From Pedobacter cryoconitis (GTDB lineage Bacteria; Bacteroidota; Bacteroidia; Sphingobacteriales; Sphingobacteriaceae), in NCBI RefSeq assembly GCF_014200605.1, contig NZ_JACHCE010000002.1, positions 983,300 to 1,047,299 on the forward strand: a DNA stretch of 64,000 nucleotides, given 5' to 3'. This document shows, in pieces, positions 10,889 to 19,760 of this stretch; position 1 is the first letter of the stretch, and each line of letters starts with the position of its first letter. The notes below the pieces were generated by a model, which was given only the letters and a program-made list of their open reading frames with translations, had not been told where the DNA came from and did not search any database. The translations under genes and the position numbers were made by a program.

Positions 10889-10917
10889 TACATTTGCTTA
10901 ACGTCTGCTTAGGTTTG
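10889..10917 (+). promoter_or_regulatory. Two candidate -7 boxes before the lipocalin gene
   Basis: TACATTTG (10889-10896) and TAGGTTTG (10910-10917) both match TAnnTTTG upstream of the ATG at 10981. Neither has a clear -33 partner, so which is used cannot be decided. Confidence 0.35.
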
Positions 10918-10980
10918 TAAATTGACTTTGATCAATATACCTGAACAGATATTCTTACCATATTAAAATGAGGGAGCGCT

Positions 10981-11469
10981 ATGTTAGAGAATAAACCTGT
11001 TGAAAAAGTTGATATAATGTCTTACGCAGGTAAATGGTATTCACTATATTCCATACCCACCTTTATGGACAAACACTGGGTGGAAACCACAGAAACCTAT
11101 GTGATACATCCTGATGGTTATTATGCGGTTTTCACTACTTATAAATTACCTGCAGAAGAGGAGACCAAATACGTAAGATCAAAACTTATTGTGGTTCGCG
11201 GTACCAGTAATGCACAGCTTAAAGCACAGTTTGTCTGGCCCTTAAAAGTCGATTACTGGGTAATAGAGCTGGCCGAAGATTACTCTTATGTAGTAGTTGG
11301 GCATCCTAAGCATAAACATCTTTCCATTATGTCGCGCAAGCCTGTGTTACCGGAAACTCTGCTTGAAGAAATTCTGGGCCGCTGTGAAGAAAAAGGTTAT
11401 GATATCTCAAAGCTTGTCTCACAGGAACATAAAGCTACAGTTCAAAAAGGAGAGATACATTCTTCCTGA
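10981..11469 (+). CDS. Lipocalin-family protein (Blc-like)
   Basis: 162 aa. The lipocalin structural motif GxW is at G17-K-W19 in YAGKWYSLYSIP, and VDYWVIELAEDYSYVVVGHP matches the second conserved region of bacterial Blc lipocalins. E. coli Blc is an outer-membrane lipoprotein that binds lysophospholipids. This copy has no signal peptide or lipobox, so it would be cytoplasmic unless exported another way. A purine-rich GAGGGAG lies about 6 bases before the ATG, an unusually good Shine-Dalgarno for this genome. Ligand unknown. Confidence 0.8.
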   Translation: MLENKPVEKVDIMSYAGKWYSLYSIPTFMDKHWVETTETYVIHPDGYYAVFTTYKLPAEEETKYVRSKLIVVRGTSNAQLKAQFVWPLKVDYWVIELAEDYSYVVVGHPKHKHLSIMSRKPVLPETLLEEILGRCEEKGYDISKLVSQEHKATVQKGEIHSS

Positions 11470-11519
11470 AATTTATGATTTCTTAGCGGTAAGAATTTAG
11501 AAAGCTTCTTAAAAATCCG

Positions 11520-11527
11520 TAATTTTG
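11520..11527 (+). promoter_or_regulatory. -7 promoter element (TAATTTTG) of dnaE
   Basis: A perfect TAnnTTTG box lies 58 bases before the dnaE ATG at 11586. No -33 element stands out. Confidence 0.4.
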
Positions 11528-11585
11528 TACCTCCCTTTGTCTGAGGAATTAAATTGGCAGCACAGGGCTTCATAATTACCCTTCT

Positions 11586-14500
11586 ATGTATTTAATTTTT
11601 GATACCGAAACTACAGGTTTACCTGGCAATTACAATGCACCCGTATCCGATACGAACAATTGGCCAAGGTGTATTCAGATTGCCTGGCAGTTACATGATG
11701 CAATGGGAAATCTGGTTGAACATCAGGACTATCTGGTCAAACCGGATGGATTTAACATCCCATATGATGCAGAGCGTATACACGGTATTTCAACAGAATT
11801 AGCTACAGAGCAAGGTATTGAACTTGGGGAAGTTCTGGAGAAATTTAATATAGCCCTTTCCAAAGCAAAATTTGTAGTAGGACAGAATATTGGCTTCGAC
11901 GTCAATATTATGGGATCTGAGTTTTACCGGATGGGTGTAGAAAGCCCTATGGCTCAAATGCCCGTTCTGGACACCTGTACAGAAGTCACTGCTAATTTAT
12001 TAAAGATTCCGGGCGGCAGAGGGGGCAGGTTTAAATTGCCAACACTGACCGAATTACATAATTATCTGTTTGGAGTACCTTTTGCCGAAGCGCACAATGC
12101 AACGGCCGATGTTGAAGCAACCACTCGCTGTTTCCTTCAATTGGTTAAAATGGAGGTTTTTACGCCCGAGCAGCTTCAGGCCGATCAGGATTATATCCGT
12201 TCATTTATTGCCGTTCAGCCAGCCGTTATTCCAAGTGCTGGTATTCAGCATATTAACCTTAAAGCAGCTTCTGATGAAATCAGGAAAAGACAGGAAAAGG
12301 CTGAGGGGCCGGGAGTATCCAGACAAACTTTAAAAGACAACCAGCAAGAACTTAAGGACGCCACTTTTGTCCATCTGCATAACCATACGCAGTTTTCAGT
12401 CTTGCAGTCTACCATTAATATTCCGGGTTTAATTGCTGCGGCAGCGGCCGATAAAATGCCTGCGGTAGCGATGACAGACCATGCCAATATGATGGGGGCC
12501 TTTCATTTTGTGAACCAGGTACTCAACCATAACAAAGGCGTTGAAGCAAAAAATGCGGCTGCTATAGAGAAAGGCGAAGTGCCCACAGAAGTTCCGATCA
12601 CCCCAATTGTAGGCTGTGAATTTTTTGTCTGTGAAAACCACCTGGATAAATCCCGTAAAGACAACGGTTATCAGATGGTACTGCTGGCCAAAAATAAAAC
12701 AGGTTATCATAACCTGGCAAAAATGTCTTCAGTTGCCTATACCAAAGGATTTTATTACGTTCCAAGGATTGACCGGAATGTGATTGAGCAATACAAAGAA
12801 GATATTATTGTCCTTTCCGGAAACCTTTATGGTGAAATAGCCAGTAAGATTCTGAATATGGGTGAAAACCAGGCAGAAGAGGCGCTGATCTGGTGGAAAT
12901 CATTATTCGGTTCTGATTTCTATATGGAGATTATGCGTCACAGTCAGGACGACGAAAACGTAGTCAATAAGACACTTGTTTCTTTAGCTCAAAAGCATGA
13001 AATTAAGCTGATTGCGACAAATAATACCTATTATATCAATAAAAAAGACGCCAATGCACATGATATTTTATTATGTGTAAAAGATGCTGAAAAGCAGGCG
13101 ACACCAATAGGTCGTGGCCGTGGATACCGTTATGGTTTACCAAACCAGGAATACTATTTCAAATCTTCGGAAGAGATGAAAAAGCTGTTTGCGGATCTTC
13201 CTGAAGCAATTTTAAATATTCAGGAAATAGTAGATAAGATTTCCATTTACAAACTGGCCAGAGAGGTTCTCTTACCTAAATTTGATATCCCTGAGCAATT
13301 TTTAGTTCAGGAAGATGAAGAAGATGGTGGTAAAAGAGGAGAAAATAAATACCTGCGTCACCTCACTTACGTGGGCGCAGAAAAAAGATACGGGGAGCTC
13401 ACTCCCGAAATTATAGAACGTCTGGATTTTGAACTCCAGACCATAGAGAAAACCGGTTATCCGGGTTATTTCCTGATTGTGCAGGATTTTATCAGAGAAG
13501 CCAGAAACCTGGATGTTTCTGTAGGCCCCGGCCGTGGTTCTGCTGCGGGTTCTGTAGTGGCTTATTGTTTATGGATTACCAATATAGATCCGATCAAATA
13601 TGACCTCCTTTTTGAGCGTTTCCTGAATCCTGACCGTGTATCCATGCCCGATATAGATATCGACTTTGACGATGAGGGCAGGGGCCGTGTCATGGAATAC
13701 GTAATCAATAAGTATGGTGCAAACCAGGTGGCACAGATCATCACCTATGGTACAATGGCGGCTAAATCTTCGATAAAAGATACTGCCCGTGTATTGGACC
13801 TGCCACTTTTTGAAGCAGACAAGATCGCTAAGCTGATCCCCAATCTGAAGCTCGCAAAAATCTTTAACCTGGATGAGAAGTCACTCAGAGGGGTATTGCG
13901 TGCTGATGAATATGAAAAGGTCGTTGAATTAAAAGATATAGCAGATTCAAAGAGTTTAAGTGCCGAAACCATACAACAGGCACGTATCCTCGAAGGGTCA
14001 TTAAGAAATACAGGTATCCATGCCTGCGGGGTCATCATTACACCAGATGATATTACGAATTACGTACCTGTGGCTATGGCCAAAGATTCGGATCTTTACG
14101 TCACGCAGTTTGATAACTCGGTAGTAGAAAGTGCGGGACTGCTGAAAATGGACTTCCTGGGGTTAAAAACACTGACCCTGATTAAAGATACCGTTAAACT
14201 GGTGCGTTTAAGAACTGGTATCCAGCTTGATCCTGATGCGTTTCCTATTGATGATGTCAGGACTTATGAGCTGTTCCAGCGTGGAGAAACGATTGGTATT
14301 TTCCAGTACGAGTCTACCGGGATGCAGAAATACATGAAGGAATTAAAACCTACCGTATTCGGAGATTTAATTGCCATGAATGCACTTTACCGTCCGGGGC
14401 CACTGGAGTATATCCCGAGTTTTGTCCGCAGAAAAAATGGGGAAGAAGAAATAAAGTACGATTTAGATGCTTGTGAAGAATACCTGAAAGAGACCTACGG

Positions 14501-16019
14501 AATTACCGTATACCAGGAGCAGGTGATGCTTTTATCACAGAAACTGGCAGGTTTTACCAAAGGTGAGGCCGACGTTCTGCGTAAGGCAATGGGTAAGAAA
14601 CAAAAAGACGTTTTGGACAAAATGAAACCTAAATTTGTTGCCCAGGCAGCAGAAAAGGGACATGCTCCGACTACTTTAGAAAAAATATGGAAGGATTGGG
14701 AAGCTTTCGCTTCTTATGCCTTCAACAAATCCCACTCTACCTGTTACGCGTGGATTGCTTATCAGACTGCTTATCTGAAAGCACATTATCCGGCAGAATA
14801 TATGGCTGCGGTACTGACCAATAATATGAGTGATATTAAGCAGGTAGCCTTTTTCATGGAAGAGTGTAAACAGATGGGCGTGCAGGTATTGGGCCCGGAT
14901 GTCAACGAATCCATTCTGAAATTTTCTGTAAACCCTCAGGGAGAGGTACGTTTTGGTCTTTCGGGAATTAAAGGAGTAGGGGAGAAAGCTGTAGAAAGTA
15001 TTATCGATGAACGGAATACCAATGGGGCCTATAAAAGTATTTATGACTTTGCAAGGCGGTCTAATACCAGGACAGTGAATAAAAAAGCCTACGAAAGTTT
15101 TGTGTACAGCGGGGCTTTTGATAGTTTCGGTTCTCACCGGGCACAGTTCTTTTTTATAGGGATGAATGATAAGCTGAACGGCATTGAAAAGCTGATCAAG
15201 TATTCAAATGATTTCCAGAACAGTGAATCTTCTGCACAATCCTCTCTTTTTGGAGGTACAGTGGCAGATATGATTAACGAGCCTACTTTGCCCGTAGCTG
15301 CCGAATGGACTTTAATAGACAGGTTAAAATACGAGAAAGATGCGATCGGGATTTTCCTGAGCGGTCATCCGCTCGACAACTATAAATTAGAGCTGAAAGA
15401 GTTCTGTCAGCACAACGTTCGTCACCTGGCTGTTGTTAATAAAATACGGATGGGGGATACCAATGAAGACGTATTGGCAGAGTTTGAGCAAATAAAAAAC
15501 AGAGAATTAGTGGTTGGAGGATTAGTGGTCATCTCTGCGCAGCGTATGACTAAAACCGGAAAACCATTTGGTACCATTGTTTTTGAAGATTACAATGACA
15601 GTTGTGAACTGGCCTTATTCGGAGAAGACTTTGTGAAATTCAAGCAGTTTATGACTGATGGTTATTTCCTGCAAATCCGTGGCCGTGTAGGAGAAAGGTT
15701 CCGGAAAGAAGGAGATTGGGAGTTTAAAATCACTTCTATAGCCCTATTGTCTGATTTAAGGGATAAGCTCGCTAAAACTATCACGATACAGATTCCAATT
15801 CACGGAATTAATGAACAGATCATCACCCGGATTCTGGCTATGATTGAAGAGAATAAAGAAAATACTGAGCAACAAAACTGTCAATTGAATTTTGTTGTAT
15901 ACGATAGAGAACAGAATGTTTCGCTCGATCTTCCTTCTAAGTCATTGAAAGTCAATCCTGATAACCAGTTTTTAGAGCAGTTGACGGCGCTGAATGTAGT
16001 AAGTTATAAGTTGAACTAA
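11586..16019 (+). CDS. dnaE: DNA polymerase III alpha subunit with fused N-terminal 3'-5' exonuclease
   Basis: 1477 aa, longer than the usual ~1160-aa DnaE1. Residues 1-180 form a DnaQ-type exonuclease with all three motifs: LIFDTETTGLPG (D7, E9), GQNIGFDVNIMGSEF and HNATADVEATTR. After a linker, a PHP domain starts near 260 with VHLHNHTQFSVLQS and AMTDHANMMGAFHF. The polymerase core follows, with VGPGRGSAAGSVVAY near 645 and the palm aspartates in PDIDIDFDDEGRGR near 687-698. The C-terminal OB domain has VVGGLVVISAQRMTKTGKPF. It is the replicative polymerase, with proofreading in the same chain. All exonuclease motifs appear intact. Confidence 0.96.
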   Translation: MYLIFDTETTGLPGNYNAPVSDTNNWPRCIQIAWQLHDAMGNLVEHQDYLVKPDGFNIPYDAERIHGISTELATEQGIELGEVLEKFNIALSKAKFVVGQNIGFDVNIMGSEFYRMGVESPMAQMPVLDTCTEVTANLLKIPGGRGGRFKLPTLTELHNYLFGVPFAEAHNATADVEATTRCFLQLVKMEVFTPEQLQADQDYIRSFIAVQPAVIPSAGIQHINLKAASDEIRKRQEKAEGPGVSRQTLKDNQQELKDATFVHLHNHTQFSVLQSTINIPGLIAAAAADKMPAVAMTDHANMMGAFHFVNQVLNHNKGVEAKNAAAIEKGEVPTEVPITPIVGCEFFVCENHLDKSRKDNGYQMVLLAKNKTGYHNLAKMSSVAYTKGFYYVPRIDRNVIEQYKEDIIVLSGNLYGEIASKILNMGENQAEEALIWWKSLFGSDFYMEIMRHSQDDENVVNKTLVSLAQKHEIKLIATNNTYYINKKDANAHDILLCVKDAEKQATPIGRGRGYRYGLPNQEYYFKSSEEMKKLFADLPEAILNIQEIVDKISIYKLAREVLLPKFDIPEQFLVQEDEEDGGKRGENKYLRHLTYVGAEKRYGELTPEIIERLDFELQTIEKTGYPGYFLIVQDFIREARNLDVSVGPGRGSAAGSVVAYCLWITNIDPIKYDLLFERFLNPDRVSMPDIDIDFDDEGRGRVMEYVINKYGANQVAQIITYGTMAAKSSIKDTARVLDLPLFEADKIAKLIPNLKLAKIFNLDEKSLRGVLRADEYEKVVELKDIADSKSLSAETIQQARILEGSLRNTGIHACGVIITPDDITNYVPVAMAKDSDLYVTQFDNSVVESAGLLKMDFLGLKTLTLIKDTVKLVRLRTGIQLDPDAFPIDDVRTYELFQRGETIGIFQYESTGMQKYMKELKPTVFGDLIAMNALYRPGPLEYIPSFVRRKNGEEEIKYDLDACEEYLKETYGITVYQEQVMLLSQKLAGFTKGEADVLRKAMGKKQKDVLDKMKPKFVAQAAEKGHAPTTLEKIWKDWEAFASYAFNKSHSTCYAWIAYQTAYLKAHYPAEYMAAVLTNNMSDIKQVAFFMEECKQMGVQVLGPDVNESILKFSVNPQGEVRFGLSGIKGVGEKAVESIIDERNTNGAYKSIYDFARRSNTRTVNKKAYESFVYSGAFDSFGSHRAQFFFIGMNDKLNGIEKLIKYSNDFQNSESSAQSSLFGGTVADMINEPTLPVAAEWTLIDRLKYEKDAIGIFLSGHPLDNYKLELKEFCQHNVRHLAVVNKIRMGDTNEDVLAEFEQIKNRELVVGGLVVISAQRMTKTGKPFGTIVFEDYNDSCELALFGEDFVKFKQFMTDGYFLQIRGRVGERFRKEGDWEFKITSIALLSDLRDKLAKTITIQIPIHGINEQIITRILAMIEENKENTEQQNCQLNFVVYDREQNVSLDLPSKSLKVNPDNQFLEQLTALNVVSYKLN

Positions 16020-16063
16020 TGTCATTTTGGCATTAGAAAATATGGTGGCATTACAATTGATTA

Positions 16064-16071
16064 TATCTTTG
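16064..16071 (+). promoter_or_regulatory. -7 promoter element (TATCTTTG) of trxA
   Basis: TATCTTTG sits 20 bases before the trxA ATG, predicting a leader of about a dozen bases. It allows trxA expression independent of dnaE, which ends 72 bases upstream. Confidence 0.5.
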
Positions 16072-16091
16072 TGTAAATAAAAATAAGAATT

Positions 16092-16409
16092 ATGGCTATA
16101 GAAATCACAGACGCTAACTTCGAGGAAGTTGTGTTGAAATCAGATAAACCCGTTTTAGTAGACTTTTGGGCAGAATGGTGTGGTCCATGTCGCATGGTAG
16201 GTCCGGTAGTAGATGAAATCTCAAAAGAATACGAAGGAAAAGCAATCGTGGGTAAAGTAAATGTGGATAATAACCCACAGATTTCTACTCAGTTTGGTAT
16301 CCGTAACATCCCTGCGTTGTTATTCTTCAAAAATGGTGAAGTAGTTGATAAACAAGTTGGTGCAGTTCCAAAATCAGTATTGGCTGGTAAACTGGACAAA
16401 CAAATTTAA
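16092..16409 (+). CDS. trxA: Thioredoxin
   Basis: 105 aa, the classical thioredoxin length. Active site [10 protein letters not shown] with Cys30 and Cys33, the buried Asp in VLVDFWAEW, and the cis-proline loop in [13 protein letters not shown]. It reduces cytoplasmic protein disulfides using electrons from thioredoxin reductase. It has its own -7 box and a strong terminator, so it is probably monocistronic. Confidence 0.96.
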   Translation: MAIEITDANFEEVVLKSDKPVLVDFWAEWCGPCRMVGPVVDEISKEYEGKAIVGKVNVDNNPQISTQFGIRNIPALLFFKNGEVVDKQVGAVPKSVLAGKLDKQI

Positions 16410-16426
16410 TTAACCCGATATATATC

Positions 16427-16459
16427 AAAAAAAGCATCTGTATAACAGATGCTTTTTTT
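16427..16459 (+). terminator. Rho-independent terminator after trxA
   Basis: GCATCTGT (16434-16441) pairs perfectly with ACAGATGC (16445-16452) around an ATA loop, extended by A7 and T7 tracts on the two sides. It can serve both trxA and the convergent membrane-protein gene. Confidence 0.9.
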
Positions 16460-16490
16460 ATATGCTGATATTTTGTGACTGGTCATTCTT

Positions 16491-16982
16491 TTACGGATTT
16501 TCATGAAATTGCTCCCCTTCATTTTCTTCAATAAACGTTTCTTCCCCTTTCAGCATTTGATCACTCCAATAGCAAAATACAGCTATAACGGTCAATACAA
16601 CAATCTGTATATAAGAAATCTCAACAGGGTGGTTCCTGCTTAAATCAAACAATCCGGCCTTTGCAGCGATGCAGATCATAACGGCAAGGGTAAACAACCA
16701 TTTGAAATTCCCGGTAGCACTGGTTAAACGGCTTAGATGCATTGGTTTCAGTGTTAAAGCACGTAATGCAGTAACCAAAAGCACTAAAAAAAGAATACTC
16801 AGCAGGATATATTTAAGAAAACCGAGCATAGGAATAGGTACCAGTTTAATCACCTCACTAAAAAAGTAACCGGAAGAAACCAGCCCGCTCAGAAATAATA
16901 ACATATAAAAAATCACAATAGCCCTTAACAGCAAACGGTGAATGGCAGAATCGCGGGGGATAGGTTTTAAAGACTTATTCAT
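16491..16982 (-). CDS. Hypothetical four-helix inner-membrane protein
   Basis: 163 aa; family not recognised. Four hydrophobic segments are visible: about 19-41, 48-70, 88-106 and 123-140. The ends are polar, and the C-terminus is acidic (EETFIEENEGEQFHENP). A conserved-looking short loop RALTLKPMHLSRLTSATGNFK joins helices 2 and 3. It is divergent from the DUF58 gene, with 48 bases between the start codons. No function can be assigned. Confidence 0.65.
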   Translation of the reverse strand: MNKSLKPIPRDSAIHRLLLRAIVIFYMLLFLSGLVSSGYFFSEVIKLVPIPMLGFLKYILLSILFLVLLVTALRALTLKPMHLSRLTSATGNFKWLFTLAVMICIAAKAGLFDLSRNHPVEISYIQIVVLTVIAVFCYWSDQMLKGEETFIEENEGEQFHENP

Positions 16983-17030
16983 TCTGTTTATGAATGTGGC
17001 AAGTTAGAGTTCTTTTGTTAAATTTACAAA

Positions 17031-17951
17031 ATGGGCCTCTATACCGATCCGTTTGAATATCAATTTAACAGTAATCTGGAATTACTCGCTAAGCAGGTGG
17101 TTGAAGGATTTATCACCGGACTGCATAAAAGCCCGTTTCATGGATTTTCTGTTGAATTTGCAGAACACAGAGCTTATAACAGCGGGGATAACGTTAAAAA
17201 TATTGATTGGAAGCTCTTTGCCAGAACTGATAAATTATATACCAAAAGATATGAAGAAGAGACTAATCTTCGCTGCCAGTTTGTAATTGATACTTCTTCT
17301 TCAATGTATTTCCCAGAGGGAGCTTATCATAAGCTGACTTTCTCTGTGCAGGCAGTAGCAGCATTGATTGAGCTGCTTAAAAAACAAAGAGATGCATTCG
17401 GATTGAGCCTGTTTACAGACCAGCTGGGTTTAAACACTCCTGCCAGATCGACAACTGTGCATCAGAAGTATCTGCTAACTCATCTCGAAGAGGTACTCAG
17501 AGCCCCTCAGATGAACGTAACAACGAAATTAGATGTCTCACTCCATCAGGTAGCAGAGTCGGTTCACAAGCGGTCTATGGTGGTGATTTTTAGTGATCTT
17601 TTAACAACAGCTCCTGCAGATCAGGATCAGGAAGCATTATTCTCCGCCCTGCAGCATTTGAAATTCAATAAACATGAAGTGATCATTTTCAATGTGAATG
17701 ATAAAGCTAAGGAAGCAGATTTTAATTTCGAGAACAGGCCTTATCAATTTGTAGATATGGAGACTGGTGAATTGCTAAAGGCCAATGCCGCCACCGTAAA
17801 GGATGCCTATCTGAAATCTTACGGAGATTACCGTAAAATGCTCGAACTAAAATGCGCCCAGTACAAAATCGACCTTATTGATGCAGATATCGCCGCCGGT
17901 TTTTCGGGCATACTATCAGCCTATCTGATCAAAAGACAAAAGATGAATTAA
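17031..17951 (+). CDS. DUF58-domain protein (vWA-like)
   Basis: 306 aa. The DUF58 signature RAYNSGDNVKNIDWKLFART is at about 49-68, followed by EEETNLRCQFVIDTSSSMYF, where DTSSS resembles a metal-ion-dependent adhesion site of von Willebrand A domains. Such proteins are usually encoded beside a MoxR AAA ATPase and membrane vWA proteins; none lies next to this copy. Likely cytoplasmic, with a proposed chaperone or assembly role in the family. It ends 5 bases before the convergent Spy-like gene stop. Confidence 0.85.
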   Translation: MGLYTDPFEYQFNSNLELLAKQVVEGFITGLHKSPFHGFSVEFAEHRAYNSGDNVKNIDWKLFARTDKLYTKRYEEETNLRCQFVIDTSSSMYFPEGAYHKLTFSVQAVAALIELLKKQRDAFGLSLFTDQLGLNTPARSTTVHQKYLLTHLEEVLRAPQMNVTTKLDVSLHQVAESVHKRSMVVIFSDLLTTAPADQDQEALFSALQHLKFNKHEVIIFNVNDKAKEADFNFENRPYQFVDMETGELLKANAATVKDAYLKSYGDYRKMLELKCAQYKIDLIDADIAAGFSGILSAYLIKRQKMN

Positions 17952-17956
17952 ACAGA

Positions 17957-18400
17957 TTATTTTTTTGCTTCTTTATATCTGCTTAACAATTCTTTTTTAA
18001 AAGTCTGTTCAGCTCTGTAATATTTACCGACAACTTTAATTGGCAGGCTCTTTTTGAGCTGATTATAATATTTGCGGTCAATATTCAAATCTTTCTGTTT
18101 AAAATTGAGCTCATTATTAATCAGGCTTTCTACCTCTGTATCCGAAAGATTCTCAATCTCAGTAATTTTTCTAAAGCTGATCATATTCTTTCTGCGTTCC
18201 TGACGTAATTCATTCTGCTCATGCTGCATCGCATTATAAATAGGCCAGAATATCTTCGCTTCTTCGGGATTTAGCTCCAGTTTGTCTTTTAGGTAAGTGT
18301 TTTTATAAGCTTGAATTTCCTTACCTCTTCCTTCATTTCTTTGTGCAGAGGCAAGAAAGGGGAGAGATAAAAGGAAGGCGATAGCTATTAAATTTTTCAT
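17957..18400 (-). CDS. Secreted Spy/CpxP-like helical protein
   Basis: 147 aa with a signal peptide (MKNLIAIAFLLSLPFLASAQ, cleavage after Ala19). The mature part is very rich in charged residues and predicted helical, with LELNPEEAKIFWPIYNAMQ and several Lys/Glu/Arg runs. This resembles the periplasmic helical stress proteins encoded with ECF sigma systems in Bacteroidota. It is the third gene of an apparent sigma / candidate anti-sigma / periplasmic protein set, 11 bases after the middle gene. A periplasmic chaperone or signal-modulating role is inference. Confidence 0.6.
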   Translation of the reverse strand: MKNLIAIAFLLSLPFLASAQRNEGRGKEIQAYKNTYLKDKLELNPEEAKIFWPIYNAMQHEQNELRQERRKNMISFRKITEIENLSDTEVESLINNELNFKQKDLNIDRKYYNQLKKSLPIKVVGKYYRAEQTFKKELLSRYKEAKK

Positions 18401-18411
18401 AGTATGTTGAA

Positions 18412-19110
18412 TTATAATGCTGATGTCAGATCACTTTGAGAATAATTATTCAAAATATAAGTTTCCAGATCTGAGCTGGTCGTATTGTCACTTTGTACAG
18501 CGGTCGTATTTCCGTCAATATGATCAATGATATCCTGTTCATTCATATCATATAACATTTGCTCATTGGCTATTTCGGTAGCCTTGTTTTCCGCATTGAA
18601 GTTCTGCTGATTAAGGAAAAGGCCAAAAGCAGTAACCAGGATAAAACAAGCAGCTGAAGCATATTTGATCAGATCATTATGCCATAAACGGATAATTTTA
18701 GGCTCACTTTTAACGGTAGCTTTAGCCTCAATTGTCTTAGTGGCATGTGTTGTCCCGATTTCTTTATCCGAAAAACCCGCACCTGTTGTTTGAGCAAGTA
18801 TACTGGATTGTAATTTCTGAAAATACAGTTCAGGTGTTTTAAAACCTTCAGACTTTGGAAGGGATTGTAAACTATGACCTGTGGTTTCAGCTAAAATACA
18901 GCCTTGCAAAATATCAAAGTATTGATCAGGTACGACAAATCCGGATACAGGAATAGCCTCCTTCAGCTCATTGACGTAAATTGCGCCATGAATCATCTCA
19001 GGTAGGGTATCAAAATACTGTTCCGGAACACTAAATGGATTTTCCTTTTGAAGGGAGGCCAGATAAGTGGCCTCTTTTTTCCACTCGTTGTCTTCTACAT
19101 CGTGTTTCAT
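18412..19110 (-). CDS. Candidate membrane-anchored anti-sigma factor with three 32-residue repeats
   Basis: 232 aa. Residues 25-40, 57-72 and 89-104 repeat one motif at an exact 32-residue period: PFSVPEQYFDTLPEMI, GFVVPDQYFDILQGCI, GFKTPELYFQKLQSSI. One transmembrane segment is at about 148-167, leaving a cytoplasmic N-terminal half and an acidic Asn/Thr/Asp-rich C-terminal tail. Position directly after an ECF sigma gene and the single membrane anchor suggest sigma-factor control, but it lacks the classical HxxxCxxC zinc motif of ZAS anti-sigma factors. The family is not otherwise recognised. Confidence 0.55.
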   Translation of the reverse strand: MKHDVEDNEWKKEATYLASLQKENPFSVPEQYFDTLPEMIHGAIYVNELKEAIPVSGFVVPDQYFDILQGCILAETTGHSLQSLPKSEGFKTPELYFQKLQSSILAQTTGAGFSDKEIGTTHATKTIEAKATVKSEPKIIRLWHNDLIKYASAACFILVTAFGLFLNQQNFNAENKATEIANEQMLYDMNEQDIIDHIDGNTTAVQSDNTTSSDLETYILNNYSQSDLTSAL

Positions 19111-19196
19111 TATTTGATAATTTAACTATTACAACATTATAATATCAGCTTCTACTAAAATTATATGCTATATGGATGCTATAAATCACAAAAGGT

Positions 19197-19757
19197 TTAA
19201 AAAGTAATGTCATCATTTAGCATAAAAACTTCAATTTTTTTTACCGCAATGTGAAATGATGCTTTTAATGCGCCTACTGACGTTCCAAGGATTTCAGAGA
19301 TCTCCTCATATTTGAGTTCGTCATAGTACTTCATATTAAAAATGAGGCGCTGCTTTTCTGGAAGAGTCAGCAAAGCCTGCTGTAACTTCATCTGGATTTT
19401 ATCTCCATTAAAATAAGAAGAAGCAATCAGACTTTCAGAAAGCTCGTCAGAGACATCGTCCAGAGAGATATTATTCCGTTGTTTCTTCTTATTTAAAAAG
19501 GTGATGCAATCATTTGTTGCAATCCGGTAGATCCAGGTATACAATTTAGAGTCGTTCCTGAACTTAGCCAGATTTTTCCATACTTTAATGAAAACCTCCT
19601 GTACCAGGTCATCTGCATCGTCATGGTCAATTACCAGGCGGCGGATATGCCAGTAGATCTTTTCCTGATATTTGGTAACGAGCAGGTTAAAGGCTTCATT
19701 ACGCGTGCCCTCTACAGAGAACTTTGCTAAAATTTCATCATCTTCAACCTGCTTCAT
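19197..19757 (-). CDS. RNA polymerase ECF sigma factor (RpoE-like)
   Basis: 186 aa. Region 2 shows DDADDLVQEVFIKVWKNLAKF and YTWIYRIATNDCITFLNKKK. Region 4 shows LPEKQRLIFNMKYYDELKYE and the helix-turn-helix EISEILGTSVGALKASFHIAVKK. It redirects RNA polymerase to a stress or envelope regulon, probably held by the membrane protein encoded next. It starts 3 bases after the stop of the transketolase C-terminal subunit, so at least part of its transcription should come from that operon. Confidence 0.93.
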   Translation of the reverse strand: MKQVEDDEILAKFSVEGTRNEAFNLLVTKYQEKIYWHIRRLVIDHDDADDLVQEVFIKVWKNLAKFRNDSKLYTWIYRIATNDCITFLNKKKQRNNISLDDVSDELSESLIASSYFNGDKIQMKLQQALLTLPEKQRLIFNMKYYDELKYEEISEILGTSVGALKASFHIAVKKIEVFMLNDDITF

Positions 19758-19760
19758 TGA

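Noticed and set aside
14676..15137. 153-codon minus-strand frame inside dnaE
   Set aside because: It is a shadow of the conserved polymerase coding sequence; no independent evidence.
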